A DNA stretch of 64,000 nucleotides, taken from Marthasterias glacialis. Taxonomy: Eukaryota; Echinodermata; Asteroidea; Forcipulatida; Asteriidae. Below the pieces are notes generated by a model, which saw only the letters and a program-made list of their open reading frames with translations, was not told the origin of the DNA and made no database searches. Positions 33,050-45,700 of the stretch are shown in pieces (position 1 is the stretch's first letter; the number at the start of each line of letters is the position of its first letter). The stretch is from assembly GCA_911728455.2 (NCBI GenBank), contig OU452226.1, forward strand, positions 18,431,938 through 18,495,937. Reading direction: 5' to 3'. A program made the translations under genes and the position numbers.

Positions 33050-33573
33050 GTTCCTCCCCAGAAACAGGCCCTCACAGTTAGGACTCTGTATCATTGCACA
33101 GAGGAAGAGTCCTATATAAGGCTATCTTACCCCGTATAAGTTACTGTGTGGGCGCATTTCAGGCGCTGTGCGCACAGTTAGACGTGCACCATATCTTTAC
33201 ATGCAATTTGATTTCCCAAAATGGCAGGCCATGTGACGTCGGTGCAAGGGATCTACGTCACACACGGCTCTTGTCCATCCATTGTAGGAGTCAATTCCTT
33301 TGCGTACGTTTTGACTCCCATAATGGCGGATAGGATAGTCGCGTGTAAGTGCGCTGCGCGTTGTGCAATGGCTCAATACCATAGATCTATATAGCTCTAT
33401 GGTCGATACCTTATACATTTCTTTTTCACACCGGTTGCAACTTGGGAAGCATGCAATATGCATTTGCTCTGCGTGCAATTTGCGTAGAGATTCCGAAATA
33501 TGCCCTTATTTTTAGCAAACTAGAAGTAAATCACCCCACATTGTTGACTGCGAGCAGATTCAGTTAAGAGGAG

Positions 33574-33788
33574 CTAGTTTTTAACACGACGTCGTATTTT
33601 TATAAAGCTTCCCCCAATGACACCATCGACTATATCTTCAGCATTTAGGTTGATCTCCTCTGGTGTACCTCCCTCGCTACAACCATTAAACCACCAGCCT
33701 CCCTTCGACTCCTCAGCACAGTTCCTCCCACTGTCACCATCGTTGTCTCTGTCCCGTGTCGAAAATGGCATGTTGTTTGCAGATAGAA
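33574..33788 (-). CDS. Gene B exon 7: fibrinogen-C domain, C-terminal part and stop
   Basis: 215 nt including TAG (33574-33576), with acceptor [25 protein letters not shown] and GGWWFNGC are unchanged. After [10 protein letters not shown] the tail reads [15 protein letters not shown] instead of GFE.SRMKI.RV. The nucleotide sequence of this last stretch is also unrelated over about 30 bp, so a short segment was replaced while the frame and nearly the same stop were kept. Confidence 0.88.
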
Positions 33789-36700
33789 CTGTACCGACTG
33801 TTTGCACTATGGTATAACAAGAATAAAGAGAAAGAAATGGGTTACTAAAATATTTATTTTGTCGACAGGATGATTCATAACAAAGTTATTACGTTAATTC
33901 GAGGAAGAGGTAGTTATCTCTGTCTTGCAACGGATTCATTTACCCTCCCTGTTCTTAGCTGTGTTCCAAAGAGACATGCGTTTATATCTCGCCATGTCTT
34001 GTTTCTGCGCATTGGGGCAGGTTTCTATCCCTCCTGTAGCCCATCCTCGAGTGGCCGATGGGCCTTTTGATGGGCGACTTGCATGAAAAAATTATAAATA
34101 AAAAAAAAATCAATGCTGAGTATAAATATAAGGTATTTCGGAAGCCATTGACCTTTTGTACGCTATATGAGACTTTCGAGAAAATGCAAAATGACCTGCA
34201 ACTGATCTGCATAGACTTCTTCGCAAATACTCTATACGCACGCGTTAGCCTTGGAATGAGGTGCATGCTGGGCCCAATTTCATGACTTTGGTTACCGTGG
34301 AGTTCTGCGCTTACGCCCTGCCATGACCCATAGGAGTACGCACTTTACAGGGCACCGTAAACGGTTTGGTAACCAGCGCCATGAAATTGTCCCTAGGTCT
34401 AGTTAGTTACACATGCACCGTTCCACGGCTAAAGCGCGCGTAAAAAGTAATTGCAAAGTACTATTGTCTTTACCTGCGAGGCACGACTGTGTGAAAAACC
34501 ACCAGACAAAAATGAATATTTTTTTCTTCCAAGATATTTCACGTCACCTCCAGCTACATACATCTTCATTGCCATTGGTTGAAAGACATAACTGGTTTGC
34601 ACTAGAATTGGAAAGATTGTACATCCTTTGTTTGACCTGGGGAGGCACGCACTAATACCCACTGCCAGGATATTATGCTTTTGATGATGGGATGGATGTC
34701 ATGTGTGAAATGACTATGGTGTGACCGTAATCATGTAGGTAACCCATTTGATTTGTTCTGCCATTGATATACCAGATAAGGGGAGCATGATTAGATGTGT
34801 GGATGACTTTCCACACAGGAATGGCTTGAAAACATTTGTGTCTCGAGTATAGAATATCAACTGTAAAATATCAACCATTTATATGTGATGAGTCGGATCC
34901 TGCTTACCATCAATCGAAATCGAGGCAAGAACACAGAGGGCGCAATTTGCGCCCACGAGGCGAAAATTATCCAGATTGTCGCGATAAAATTGATCACTAT
35001 TTTCATGCTTAATGTTTTTGTAACTTTTGTATGAACTATTACTTTTTCAGTTACTATTCCTTTTATGTTTATTAGTTTTACGGTTTATCTTTGGTGTTTG
35101 TTTTTTAATGTTTCTTGGTGTCTTTTGATTGGTTTTTACTTATTATTTTTTGAGCGCTCTGAGGTCAGTTTTCTGACATAGTGCGCTAGATAAAAATCTG
35201 TTATTATATTCCCAAACCCCCAAACCAGCTTTCAGACTGATACTAAATTGCATTATTGTGGGATCTCGACTAGCAAGCGTCCGCAGAAACAAAAATTACT
35301 ATTATAATCTAAACATAAACAAGACCAAATCTGCGAGCCCGGGGATTGCATAACAAAGACCATGCTTACCGTTCCAGCAGTTCACCGGACGATCAACGTG
35401 AATAGTGTAGTTTTCACCAGAGAGGCGAAAGTTAGTGACGCCACTGCAGGGATAACCTTGCGACGCCTCAACATAGACTGTCATTTGCCAGGGGATGTCA
35501 TTATCCTCAGTCAACTGACGGACTTTCTCGTTTCCCAGCCAGAAGTTACCACCAGCTATGTCTCCAAAGCCATCTCTATACTCATCCCACCCGCGGCTGA
35601 AATTCAAATTCTTATCAGAACGCTTCTGGATAAACTACAGATCGGATAAATGAAAAACCATCATCAAACTCGTCATGAAATCAACCAAGGTCTGTTATTT
35701 TATTATGGTACACCGCCTACTGTGCAAATCTTTCCACACTGTCTTGGATCCACAATGTGTTTATTTGGAAAGCTATCTGCATATGCATAAAAATGAACAA
35801 TGTCTGCATAAAAGGGATCACCAACGTGTAATTTGTCTCTTATCAAGTTGATCGAGTGTTTTTAATCGTATCATGTTGATGGTTAAACAATGGGAGTTTC
35901 TGTACAAGAGATTAAATGATTTGATAATCGCTTGGTTGGGTGAGGATTCAATATTATCTATTATTCTGATTCAATGTTATCGGTTGATGACGTTCAGCTG
36001 TCATACATGTTTCGGAAAATATTTTCAAAATAGGGAATTTACTTTTATTTTTTTTATAATATTGGTTTATGTTGACTTGAATTCAACTGCTTTGTAAAGT
36101 CCACATATTTTGAATAATAAAATACGACAACCCTCAAAGAGTGGAATATAAACGTTCGATAAATTTGTCCTTCAGAGAATCTTTGCCAGAAGCTGAACTT
36201 ACAATCCATCCTTTCCAATGGGTCATGTCGCAGAATACCTCAAGGCCCTCTGGGTACTTCAATGGGTAAATGGTGTATACACCGTGCCTCCTTTCACCAG
36301 CATCGTAATATTCTTGGCAGTCATATCGTCTGGGCTCTACAACCCAGTTGGTATATATTTTTTTTTAGGAAAAAAGAAATTAACAAAATGTCAAGTATAA
36401 AAAACAATGGACATCGTTTTTTTTTTCTTTTTGAGTAAAGCGTTAACATTAAAGACGGCAAACATTCTCTGCACTAATAATAATATTAGACAGTTTTTAT
36501 GCAACTTAGATGGTCTGGAATAGTAGAAGATGAGACACATGGTGTTTGGAAGAGTCAATTCATTTACATCCTCTAATTTTCAAGATAAACACCAGTTGTC
36601 TAATTCCTTTCAGTTTTATTGAACAAAAATGAAAAGGTTCATGTTTTGTGATAACTGTTTGAACGTGCATATGTGGCTGATTTCAATTGTGGCCATGAAA

Positions 36701-39700
36701 TAAGCAACTGTACATTTTGGTGTCTTAAAATGCTATTTCCTCGATCGATTTTGATAATAATTCAGACGGAAATATTTGTCGCATAATAAAAAACTTTAGC
36801 TGTCCGTTTTCAAGCAAAGCACAGGAATTGAACATCACCAGGAAAAGTATCATGGAAATGGAGTTGTTATTTTAGTGCCGGATCGCTTGTTATGCCCCGC
36901 GGTGGGTGAAACCACCAAAGGTGCTACTGTTTCCGACATGTCCTTCCGTGTGTGTGTGTGTGTGTAATCATTGTCGGAGTGACAGCTCGAGAAGGTTGGG
37001 ACATCAACTCCAAACTTGGTCTGTGGATTGGTCTTGGGATCCCCCAGAAGTATATTGCTGTTGGACAACCTAGGTCAAATTTCGAGGTCATTATGCCTAA
37101 AACAAAAGAACTGTGATACGAGCTGAAACTCAAGAAAGACTTGGCGTATCAACTCCAAACTTGGCGTCTGGATTGTTCTGTTATTTTAATATGCAGCGAT
37201 TCGGAATTGGGAACATATCTTGGAAAAGATTAACGGCGAAGGCATTCTACTCACCAGCACAGGTGTTTCCCATCCACTCTGTCGGGCATGTACATTTGCA
37301 GTTTTTTTCATCGAACGTGCCTCCATTCTCACAGTCAGTCAGTGCACACTCTGGAGCTATAAAAAATATTGCCTATTGAACGTACATTTCTAATAACATT
37401 TCGGGCACAATGGGTTTAAAGTTCGTCTGGAGACTAGACTGCAGTAAGGCCATATCAGAAAAGAGAATCACTGAACTAACTGATGTAACGTTGTAGTGTT
37501 GTAGCGCTGTTTTTCCTAAAATCTGTTGTTGTTTTTATAATGTTTTTGATACATGGCCGGATATAGGTAAGGCTTTGGTTTGCGGTCACGTCATGTCAAA
37601 GAGGGCCTTCGAGGTGTCGCTCAGAGGGCTGGTGAGGTAGGGTTTAGGGAAACGTGTCCCCTCTCTCTCTCCTCGGAGCTCAATGACGGTGTCAATAGGG
37701 TATTCTGTCCCCACGCATGTACTACAACATCTCAGCTGATGGCAAACTACGTGCAAACACAAGCTGTGATCTACAGAGTCACATAAACAATTGGCTTTTG
37801 GTAACTTATAATAAAACAGAAAGCCTTTTTATTAAAGTTCTATGTTGTGACATTAATTTTGATCATATCACTGTATGTTTCATAAACTACCAGTGTTCTA
37901 CTACAAAATAGGTTTATTTTGAGTTTTGCACTACTGGGCGTCAGATGACGATGTAGCAAACCGCGTGTTATTTTGTTTATAATTTAAATAACTGTAAAAA
38001 ATAAAAAGTAAAGCACGTTTGAGAAGTGAGCATTTATATCTAGCCTTCGGGAGTTTCAAATAGACAAAAGAGTCACACAGTTTTGGAAAGCCTTTTCTAT
38101 TGGTGATTTCGGCTTCAAAACTATGAAATTCTTGTGTTCAAAAGTGTGTGATCGCGGTCGTCTGGCCCAAACGTTCCGTTGTTTTGCAGCCGCCCAACAA
38201 ACGTTCATTGTAAAATTTATTCAGCCACTCGAAAGTCTTTGGTACAAACTCTGGAATATTTTTTTTTATACATTTCGAGAAAGAAAAGCCTCGATCGATT
38301 AAACAAATGCGACAACCATCATGTACCGTACTGCACTTTCCTGAGGAGGACATCGTGTTTGTTTACGTTTAATACCCATTACCCACTACAGGTCACGTGA
38401 CGTGGGTCGCGCCTAGGCCCAATAAACCGAGTGCGCGACCCTGTAGTGGGTAAAACAAACACGACGTCCTCTGTATAGGAAAGTGCAGTACGGTAAACGA
38501 TTGTTGTCGCATTTGTTTATTCGATCGAGGCTTTTCTTTCTCCAAATCTATAAATAAGAGTTTGTACCAGAGATCTTCGAGTGGCTCAATAAAGTCAGTA
38601 TAAGGACAGTTCCAGAAGTATAGATAGCTTTTTCTTTAATTTGTTGTGAAATCAAAAATCGTAAATTTCTACGCTACTCCGTCAATTTGTTTGCTTCGAG
38701 CATGAACAGCTAGTATCTATAGTTATATAAGATACGATGGATAAGTTTTAATTGATACTTACCAGCACAGTTTTTGCCGTTGCAGTTTTCATCACACGAA
38801 CAAGGGAATGGACCGTCTATGAACTTACCCCCGCTTTCACATGTCATTGAACAATCTGAGAGGAATAAGTACCATCACTGACATGACAATCATGAAGAAG
38901 AAATATAGAAAACGTATTGTACAGTATACCTCTCAATAATGTAAGGGTAATATAACTATTATCAACACACTTTTAAAAATCCCGGGTTAGAATTGATCCA
39001 GATTCCAGATCCAGGGGGCCTAACCTATTTCTAGGTCAGTATGACCAGGGATCTGTGTCAAACTGACCCAAAACTGTGTCAAACTGACCCGAAACTGTGT
39101 CAAACTGACCCGAAACTGTGTCAAACTGACCCGAAACTGTGTCAAACTGACGCAGAATTCCAGTCAATATCCTCATTTTTAACCAGTTTCCTGGTTAGCC
39201 TGACCCCTGACCCCGGGTCCAGGTCAATTCTGACCCGGGAGGTTTTTGAACACAATCAACTGTGTTGCAACGGATTGAAAATGCCAATATTAATAAGAAC
39301 TTGCTTCTTTTTCACATTTTACGACTTCGTGAGAACCTTTCGTGGGCGTAAGTCCAAAATCTTTTGCTCTCGTCGACCTCTGGTCCACACTTTCCAGGAA
39401 AAAGCACCGCATATTTTCCACCCAACTTCCACACTGAGAGTATATTATTAGACACAGTTTTAATATTAAAATGATTGGTGCATCCAGGGCGTTCATTTTG
39501 TTTAGTTCGTGTTACTGTCAAAACTACTCACTTTTGCACTTATAGTGCTTGAATATGTTTTGGTAGATACTGGTACCGGTACACTGGCATCGAAGGCTGT
39601 GATTCAACGGCGTGACCCACCGTATAATCCCGTACTCTTTAGGGTTCGATTCCCTCTTTAAGCTGCAACTAAATGCTGTCACTGGTGCGAACCCCACCCA

Positions 39701-42700
39701 TGACGCTTTGAACGAAAAGAAATCACGTTATTGATTTTCAAAACAATAAGTCATAGAACATCAATGTAAGATGGCGGGGAATGTTACACTTCGGTTTCGC
39801 CTGAACATGTTTCAGGAAAGATTGCAAGGCAAATATTAAAATGTAAATAATCAATTACAACATTTTTTTTTCTATTACAATAATTCTGTCAAAGTGGAGT
39901 GAGTATAATGTAGCTATTGGTACATGTTGATACAGGCTGTATACTCTCTGAGTAGCTTGTCTCAATTATAATCATTCCAGGATCATGGGCTATCTCAATT
40001 AAGATCAAATAAAAGATTCGATTGTGAGAGAAAACCACTAAAATGTGTAATGATTGTAAGTGGCCATTAGATGATCTCATCATAGCGTTTTTTTCCTATA
40101 CTTCATCAGGCTTTTATACGAGTACTGGTTGATTAATTTTTAATCTGTTTCAGTCTTTTATGTCATAAGGTATCAGTTGTTCTGGGCACTAGTTAAGTCT
40201 GAATGCTGTCGTGTGCAAGAAAATTATCCTTCCAATCCCATTCATGCACACACAACATGACACAATTTCAGTATTTTTTAAGTACTGTCAATAAATAATA
40301 ACACAGTGAATTCAATATTATATAATCTAGCAATCACATATAGTGTCAATTATGCTTGGCTGTTTACTGATGTAAAAGTACACGTAGTAGTCATTTGTAG
40401 GTAGAGGGTCTGTCTTTGACCCTATTAAAAAATTGTAGCAACGCCCAAAACCACATTCAGTTTTGGTAAGTAAAATAAGTATTTTACACGCAAATGTTAT
40501 CTTTTCTGCTTAAGAGATACAATGTATTAGAAATTAGAAGGGCACAAAATTGTCTGAAACTGTTTGTTGATTGCTTTTTGAAGGGGCAGTTTTACAGTAA
40601 AATGTATTTTTAACATTGTTCCTACATTAACTTGTATTTGACACTATCACAAACATTACTTTTTCGCTCTTCTACAGAATTACAACCTCCCCCCAAAAAA
40701 ATAATCCTCTAATGAATTCCTGAGATTCCCAGAACACAACGAAAACACAAAAGGAGGGGACCACACCATGTCACATATTGAGCACCAAATGCAAAACTTC
40801 ATTGGTTGCAAAAATAAGTATGGCCTATAGCCGCTGACTTCGGCACCCAAATTGAGTTCTAATAATGCAATTCAGATTATCATGTGACACTGAGCAATCA
40901 CCTTTCTGGTAAATAAATCAAGAACAATGCAATAAATAGTTTCACAGTGTTTACAAATGTAAATTGTGCATTTACGTAAACAAACTGCAAACAATTAAGT
41001 TAAAACAAAAGGGGGAAAAACTTTGACTTTGACCCTACATTATATTTAGAAACAAGTCACAGATTTTGGTGGTGATCAGTTGCACCATAAAAAAGTTATG
41101 ATCAAACTAAAATTAAAATGTAAACCATCAATTACAACATTTTTTTCTTTTACAATAATTCTGTCAAAGTGGAGTGAGTATGTAGCTATTGGTACATTTT
41201 GTTGCACATAAATGTGGTTATACAAATGTTAAAATATGGTTTTTGGGGATGAAATCGTCACCGTTTTTACGAAGTGACGAATCTGCACCACACCAGCAAA
41301 AATTGACGTTCGAAACTGAACTATTTTTTAAACTTCTGTTTCGGAGTCTGCTAACTAGTTGTTCTTTTAAATTTTACTACGAGAATAAAGATGACTTTTT
41401 CATTTATGAAGAACTGTCTGGATGCTTTTAATCTTGCAACTGTATTGGGGTTGTAGCAAACAGTGCAAACAAAACAAACCCTGGCAGGGAAAGCCAAGAG
41501 AAAAAATCGTTTTCAAAGTGGCAAACCATAATATGATTCCCAACACCATTCAGACAATGAAAAACCAGACAAACCTTCCCCACTACACGAGGATGCATTA
41601 CTCACCACTGACTAAATTATGGGACACACACGAACAAAACTATAACAGATCAAAAAGAGTTAAATCTAAACCTGCCAGCTGATTTCTTAGTAATGAAGCT
41701 CTTTTTCATTTTGAAAAAAATCACCATGTAAAATAATTTCTTCTTTGTTTATTAGTGCATTACAACATGTGCACCATTCGGCAAAGGTTTAGGCCGTGTC
41801 CAAATAAATGTTTTTTTCGGCAGTGGCTACGGACATAGCCGTAAAGCCGAAGTCACCCAATTTTTTATTTTGTTTTTCTTGATTAATAGGAACGATTTTT
41901 TTGTTCCATTTATTACAAAATCCTCTCACCGGTAGAACAATAATGCAACCACCAATATTAAAAAAAAATATTTACATAGATGACGTCAAGCACTCCAATT
42001 TTTTTTGGATGATTCTTCTTAAAAGTTAACACCCCCAAAGAAACAAATCAAAAATACTAATAAGATCTAACCAAACAAAACAAAATATTATGTAAAATTT
42101 GGTTTGGACAGATGTTTTACTTGTTTAATTAATTCAAACATAGTTCACACGTAGTATGCCGGTATATGACTACATGTTGTTCATAATGGCTACCTGTAGA
42201 TCAATATCCCTCAGCAAGATTCTTTACAATTCCACAAACTATTTTCATATTGGCGCACACGGTTCTTGCATCGTATAATTTTTTGTCTATGCCAATTTTG
42301 ATCAATATTTGGAAACCCTGTATATTTCGGTGAGATTGCTTGAGTGAATTTAACTGACACGTCGACGGCAGTTATTGACATCAGTTTGTTATTTACATAC
42401 AACCTTGCTTTTGAAATACCACCGAATCAATGTTGAATTCAAACCTCACCTCCATTAATGTGTTACAATCTGGACCTCGTAAAGATTGAAAGACCAAATT
42501 TACCAAAAACATGTTGCTACTTCTACATGACTCCAAACAAAATTTCCAAGACAAAAAGTCCCCAATCTAATGTCCCAGCTATAAATGAAACTCTTGCTGT
42601 CACTCTTATTTACTTATTTATTTGAATACATTTACAGACAGACAGACATCTTTATTAGAGCGACATTCTGGGGCTTTCGCACAGTAGTTCGATGATCCAT

Positions 42701-45700
42701 TTTTTAATGATCTCCTTTATAAAAACATTGTGGGGTTAAGCCCACAATGTAATAATTCTTGTGTTTTTTACCAAAAAATCTCCCCATGATTTGGCTCTTG
42801 TAAGCCCAGACACTGACAGACAGACAATAACACATAGAAAAACGGCCCAAAAAAAAAATAAATAAATAACAAAAATAGAATATAATGAAAAAATTATAAT
42901 TGAAAAAAAAAATTAATAAATAAAAAATAAATATATGTCACGCAGAGAGGACAGGGTAAAAAGACGGCTACTTTTCAATCCTGAGACTTGCCCCTACTTC
43001 CATTTTTAAGTTTGATTAACAAATAAACTAATAAAAAAACTGCATGTATATAGCCTCATTTATTGGCTGTTGATTTGATGACTTTATTAAAACCACAGCG
43101 CCTTTATAATCCAAGTTAACCAATGGAACTCCAGCAGGTAAATGGAAACGTGCATTTTGCGGTAAAAGCATGACACTTGGTACATGTTTATTTGTATACC
43201 GAAAACTTGAGAATTATATATTTTACCATGTCTGCAATGGCCTGTATTGCCATTGTCGGCCATGATTCAAAATAATAGACTAAAATTTAAAAATTAATGT
43301 TTCGCATAATTGAACCTTTTTTTGCAACATCACAGCACGATATTTTGCCAACAATTGGAAAAACTACAAGGAGTCTTCAATGCAAAGCAAAAAAACAGAT
43401 AAGCACGGTTTGTAAAAATGCTACACAAATATTCAAAAATAATGATCAATTTGTTGGAACAAACCAACTAAAAATGGGATGTATTATCTTTAAGTATACA
43501 GACAGTTTGCAAAAATGTTTTATTTAGTCACAAGGTCTGTAAACAAGATTGAATGTGTTGTTATCGTTATCATTTGGCCTTCCGTAACAACCAGTGCAGT
43601 TTGTTTATCAACAAAAGAAAGGTATCTAATAATGAAAGTAAAAGGGCTAAATTCTAGTTTGTATGGTCTACTAGGAGCTCAAAAAAATTTTTTTTTCGAA
43701 AGTATCAAATTTTTAAGGTCTCCCATTTTCAAAATGGCAGCCGTATTTACTCAAAAGTCGGATGAAACATATTGCGCCTCAATAGTAAACTAGACTCGGG
43801 AAGTATAGTTCTAGACTCTTTATTTTTGTCCTTTTAAATAAGTGTGAAGAGTCTAACACTTTATAAAAAAAAACATTTTCGAAAGTATCTTTATTCATCA
43901 TTGGAATTATTTACCGCCTTAATTAACCTATCATTAATTATACTTTTAAATAAGTATAATCTTTTTACGAATCAAATTTCCCATGATGCTTCAGATTCTA
44001 TTGTTTCATGTTGAGGCATGTTAACAGAAAAATGATGGGTGTTGCTGTTTGAAATCGACAAAATTCTTGACAAAAAGTCTTATTCGTTCTTCCCTCCACG
44101 CACCCCAATAAGCACATTGATAATTTTGCACAATGAAGGGGGTTTGTGGTAGCCTCTGAAAAACGCGATGGTGTATTAAAACGACTCCACCGATCTAAAT
44201 GTCGTTTACACTTGCCGGTTCAATTCTTTACATAACCTCCACAATTCTTTTGAGAAATGCTTACAGCGCCGACGTGGACTTCTCATCATATTTAAATGAT
44301 TTAATTAACTAACCTAACACTCGCCGCGCCTAGTGGCTGAATGAATGAATGAATGCAGGAAGAGCCTGTTGATTTAGAAAGAGTAGCTGGCAAAAGGCAT
44401 GGCATATTGCAATGAAGGACGTAGCATCATGGAGAAATACATGATGTTCACAAAAATATTCACAGGCTGATTTTATGTTAAGAAGGAACAGACACCAGTC
44501 AAATTATAAACATGTCGTTATAATTATATCAGGAATTTATGACGCACATTTAGTTTTAGTATTGTAGGATTGGTAACTAAAGAGGGGTTCCAATGTTGAA
44601 TTCTGTTTTGTGATGCAATCATTTTCCAATAGATAGAGACCTTATGAGGTGGAAAAAGAAATTAAGTCTCTATATTATAACCTCACGTTAAAACCGCGCT
44701 GTAAAATGAGAATGTGTTTGATATCCTACAAGTGAAAATGTTATCAACACCCCCAAAAAGCTCCAATGACGTCACCATGTACATGGAATTTTGTAGTACA
44801 TTCTCGAATTTTGATGATATTCAATCAAAACGGCATTGACTTTGACATTTTGACTGACAACAAAATTCCTCTTTGGAATGTACAGACCCAATTGTTGTTG
44901 ATAACCAATGACGTCATGTTCCAAATGTAGAACCAAATACATGACATTTTACACCGTTCTAACGTATGGTAAAGAGACTTTGTAAATTGTCCCACTTTCA
45001 CATGGACTTTATCTGTTGGAAAGTGAGTGCATCGCAAAACTGAATTTGACGTTAGAGCCCCTTCTTTAAGTAGGAACAGACACCAGACAAATTGTAAATA
45101 CTTCGCTTAAACTATCCACAATTATTGACGCACATTTAATTTTAGAATTGGTACTGGTAATTGAAAGTAATTTCAATATAAGGCACACTGATTTGAATAA
45201 AGTGCATATCGTGACCATACCTCTAGTGAAATACATCTGTCTGAGATACTGTACATGTTGAGGAAATAGCATTTTGAAAACCTCACAAATCTCCGTTTCT
45301 TTGAGTGTTACAATCCAAATAAGGACAAGATGAATGTGCACGGAATCCTTGACAAAACAAAAATGCCGTTTTTGCTTATAAAGCATGATTTTTCACACGT
45401 TAGTTTTTACGGTGTGTGTGGATTCTGGTGCAAAGCAGCGGGTTGAACTTAAGTTGCTCAACCGTTAATCAACGATGTTTCTCCCCAAGCCCACCCCCTA
45501 CAACCAGGGCCGGGGAGGCGCAAATGTGCCACCACCCCCACCTCAGATACTGTGCTCACAACTCAGTTGCCGATCACCGCCTGATTTTGTGACTTTTTCT
45601 AAAATGTTATCAAAAGTCATAATCATAGATAAGTGAAAATGAAAACATTAACCTTTGTAACCATATTTGTAGATGACAGTGATCTGTTTGTATATGTTCT

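Larger units (their letters stand above)
26257..33573. other. Intergenic region, gene B stop to gene A exon 1
   Basis: 7.3 kb equivalent to 3534-10141, longer because both minisatellites are expanded. It holds the promoter block, poly-C tracts, TIR element, tandem repeats and foldback element listed separately. The short reading frames in between (for example 28,471-28,710) show no family resemblance. Confidence 0.6.

Noticed and set aside
34429..34662. Minus-strand frame with [16 protein letters not shown] and a GTAAAG donor, reminiscent of the FReD loop Y-x-L-x-V-x-G-F-S-G
   Set aside because: The FReD is already complete without it, gene A has a different donor, and no acceptor or conserved cysteine supports it.
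39041..39451. 136 aa plus-strand frame with LCQTDPK repeats
   Set aside because: Produced by the 21 bp tandem repeat inside a transposon; absent from the other units.
39834..41204. Possible LTR retrotransposon (direct repeats about 1.27 kb apart)
   Set aside because: The repeats lack TG...CA ends, there is no primer site or coding sequence between them, and the same block is ordinary intron in gene A.
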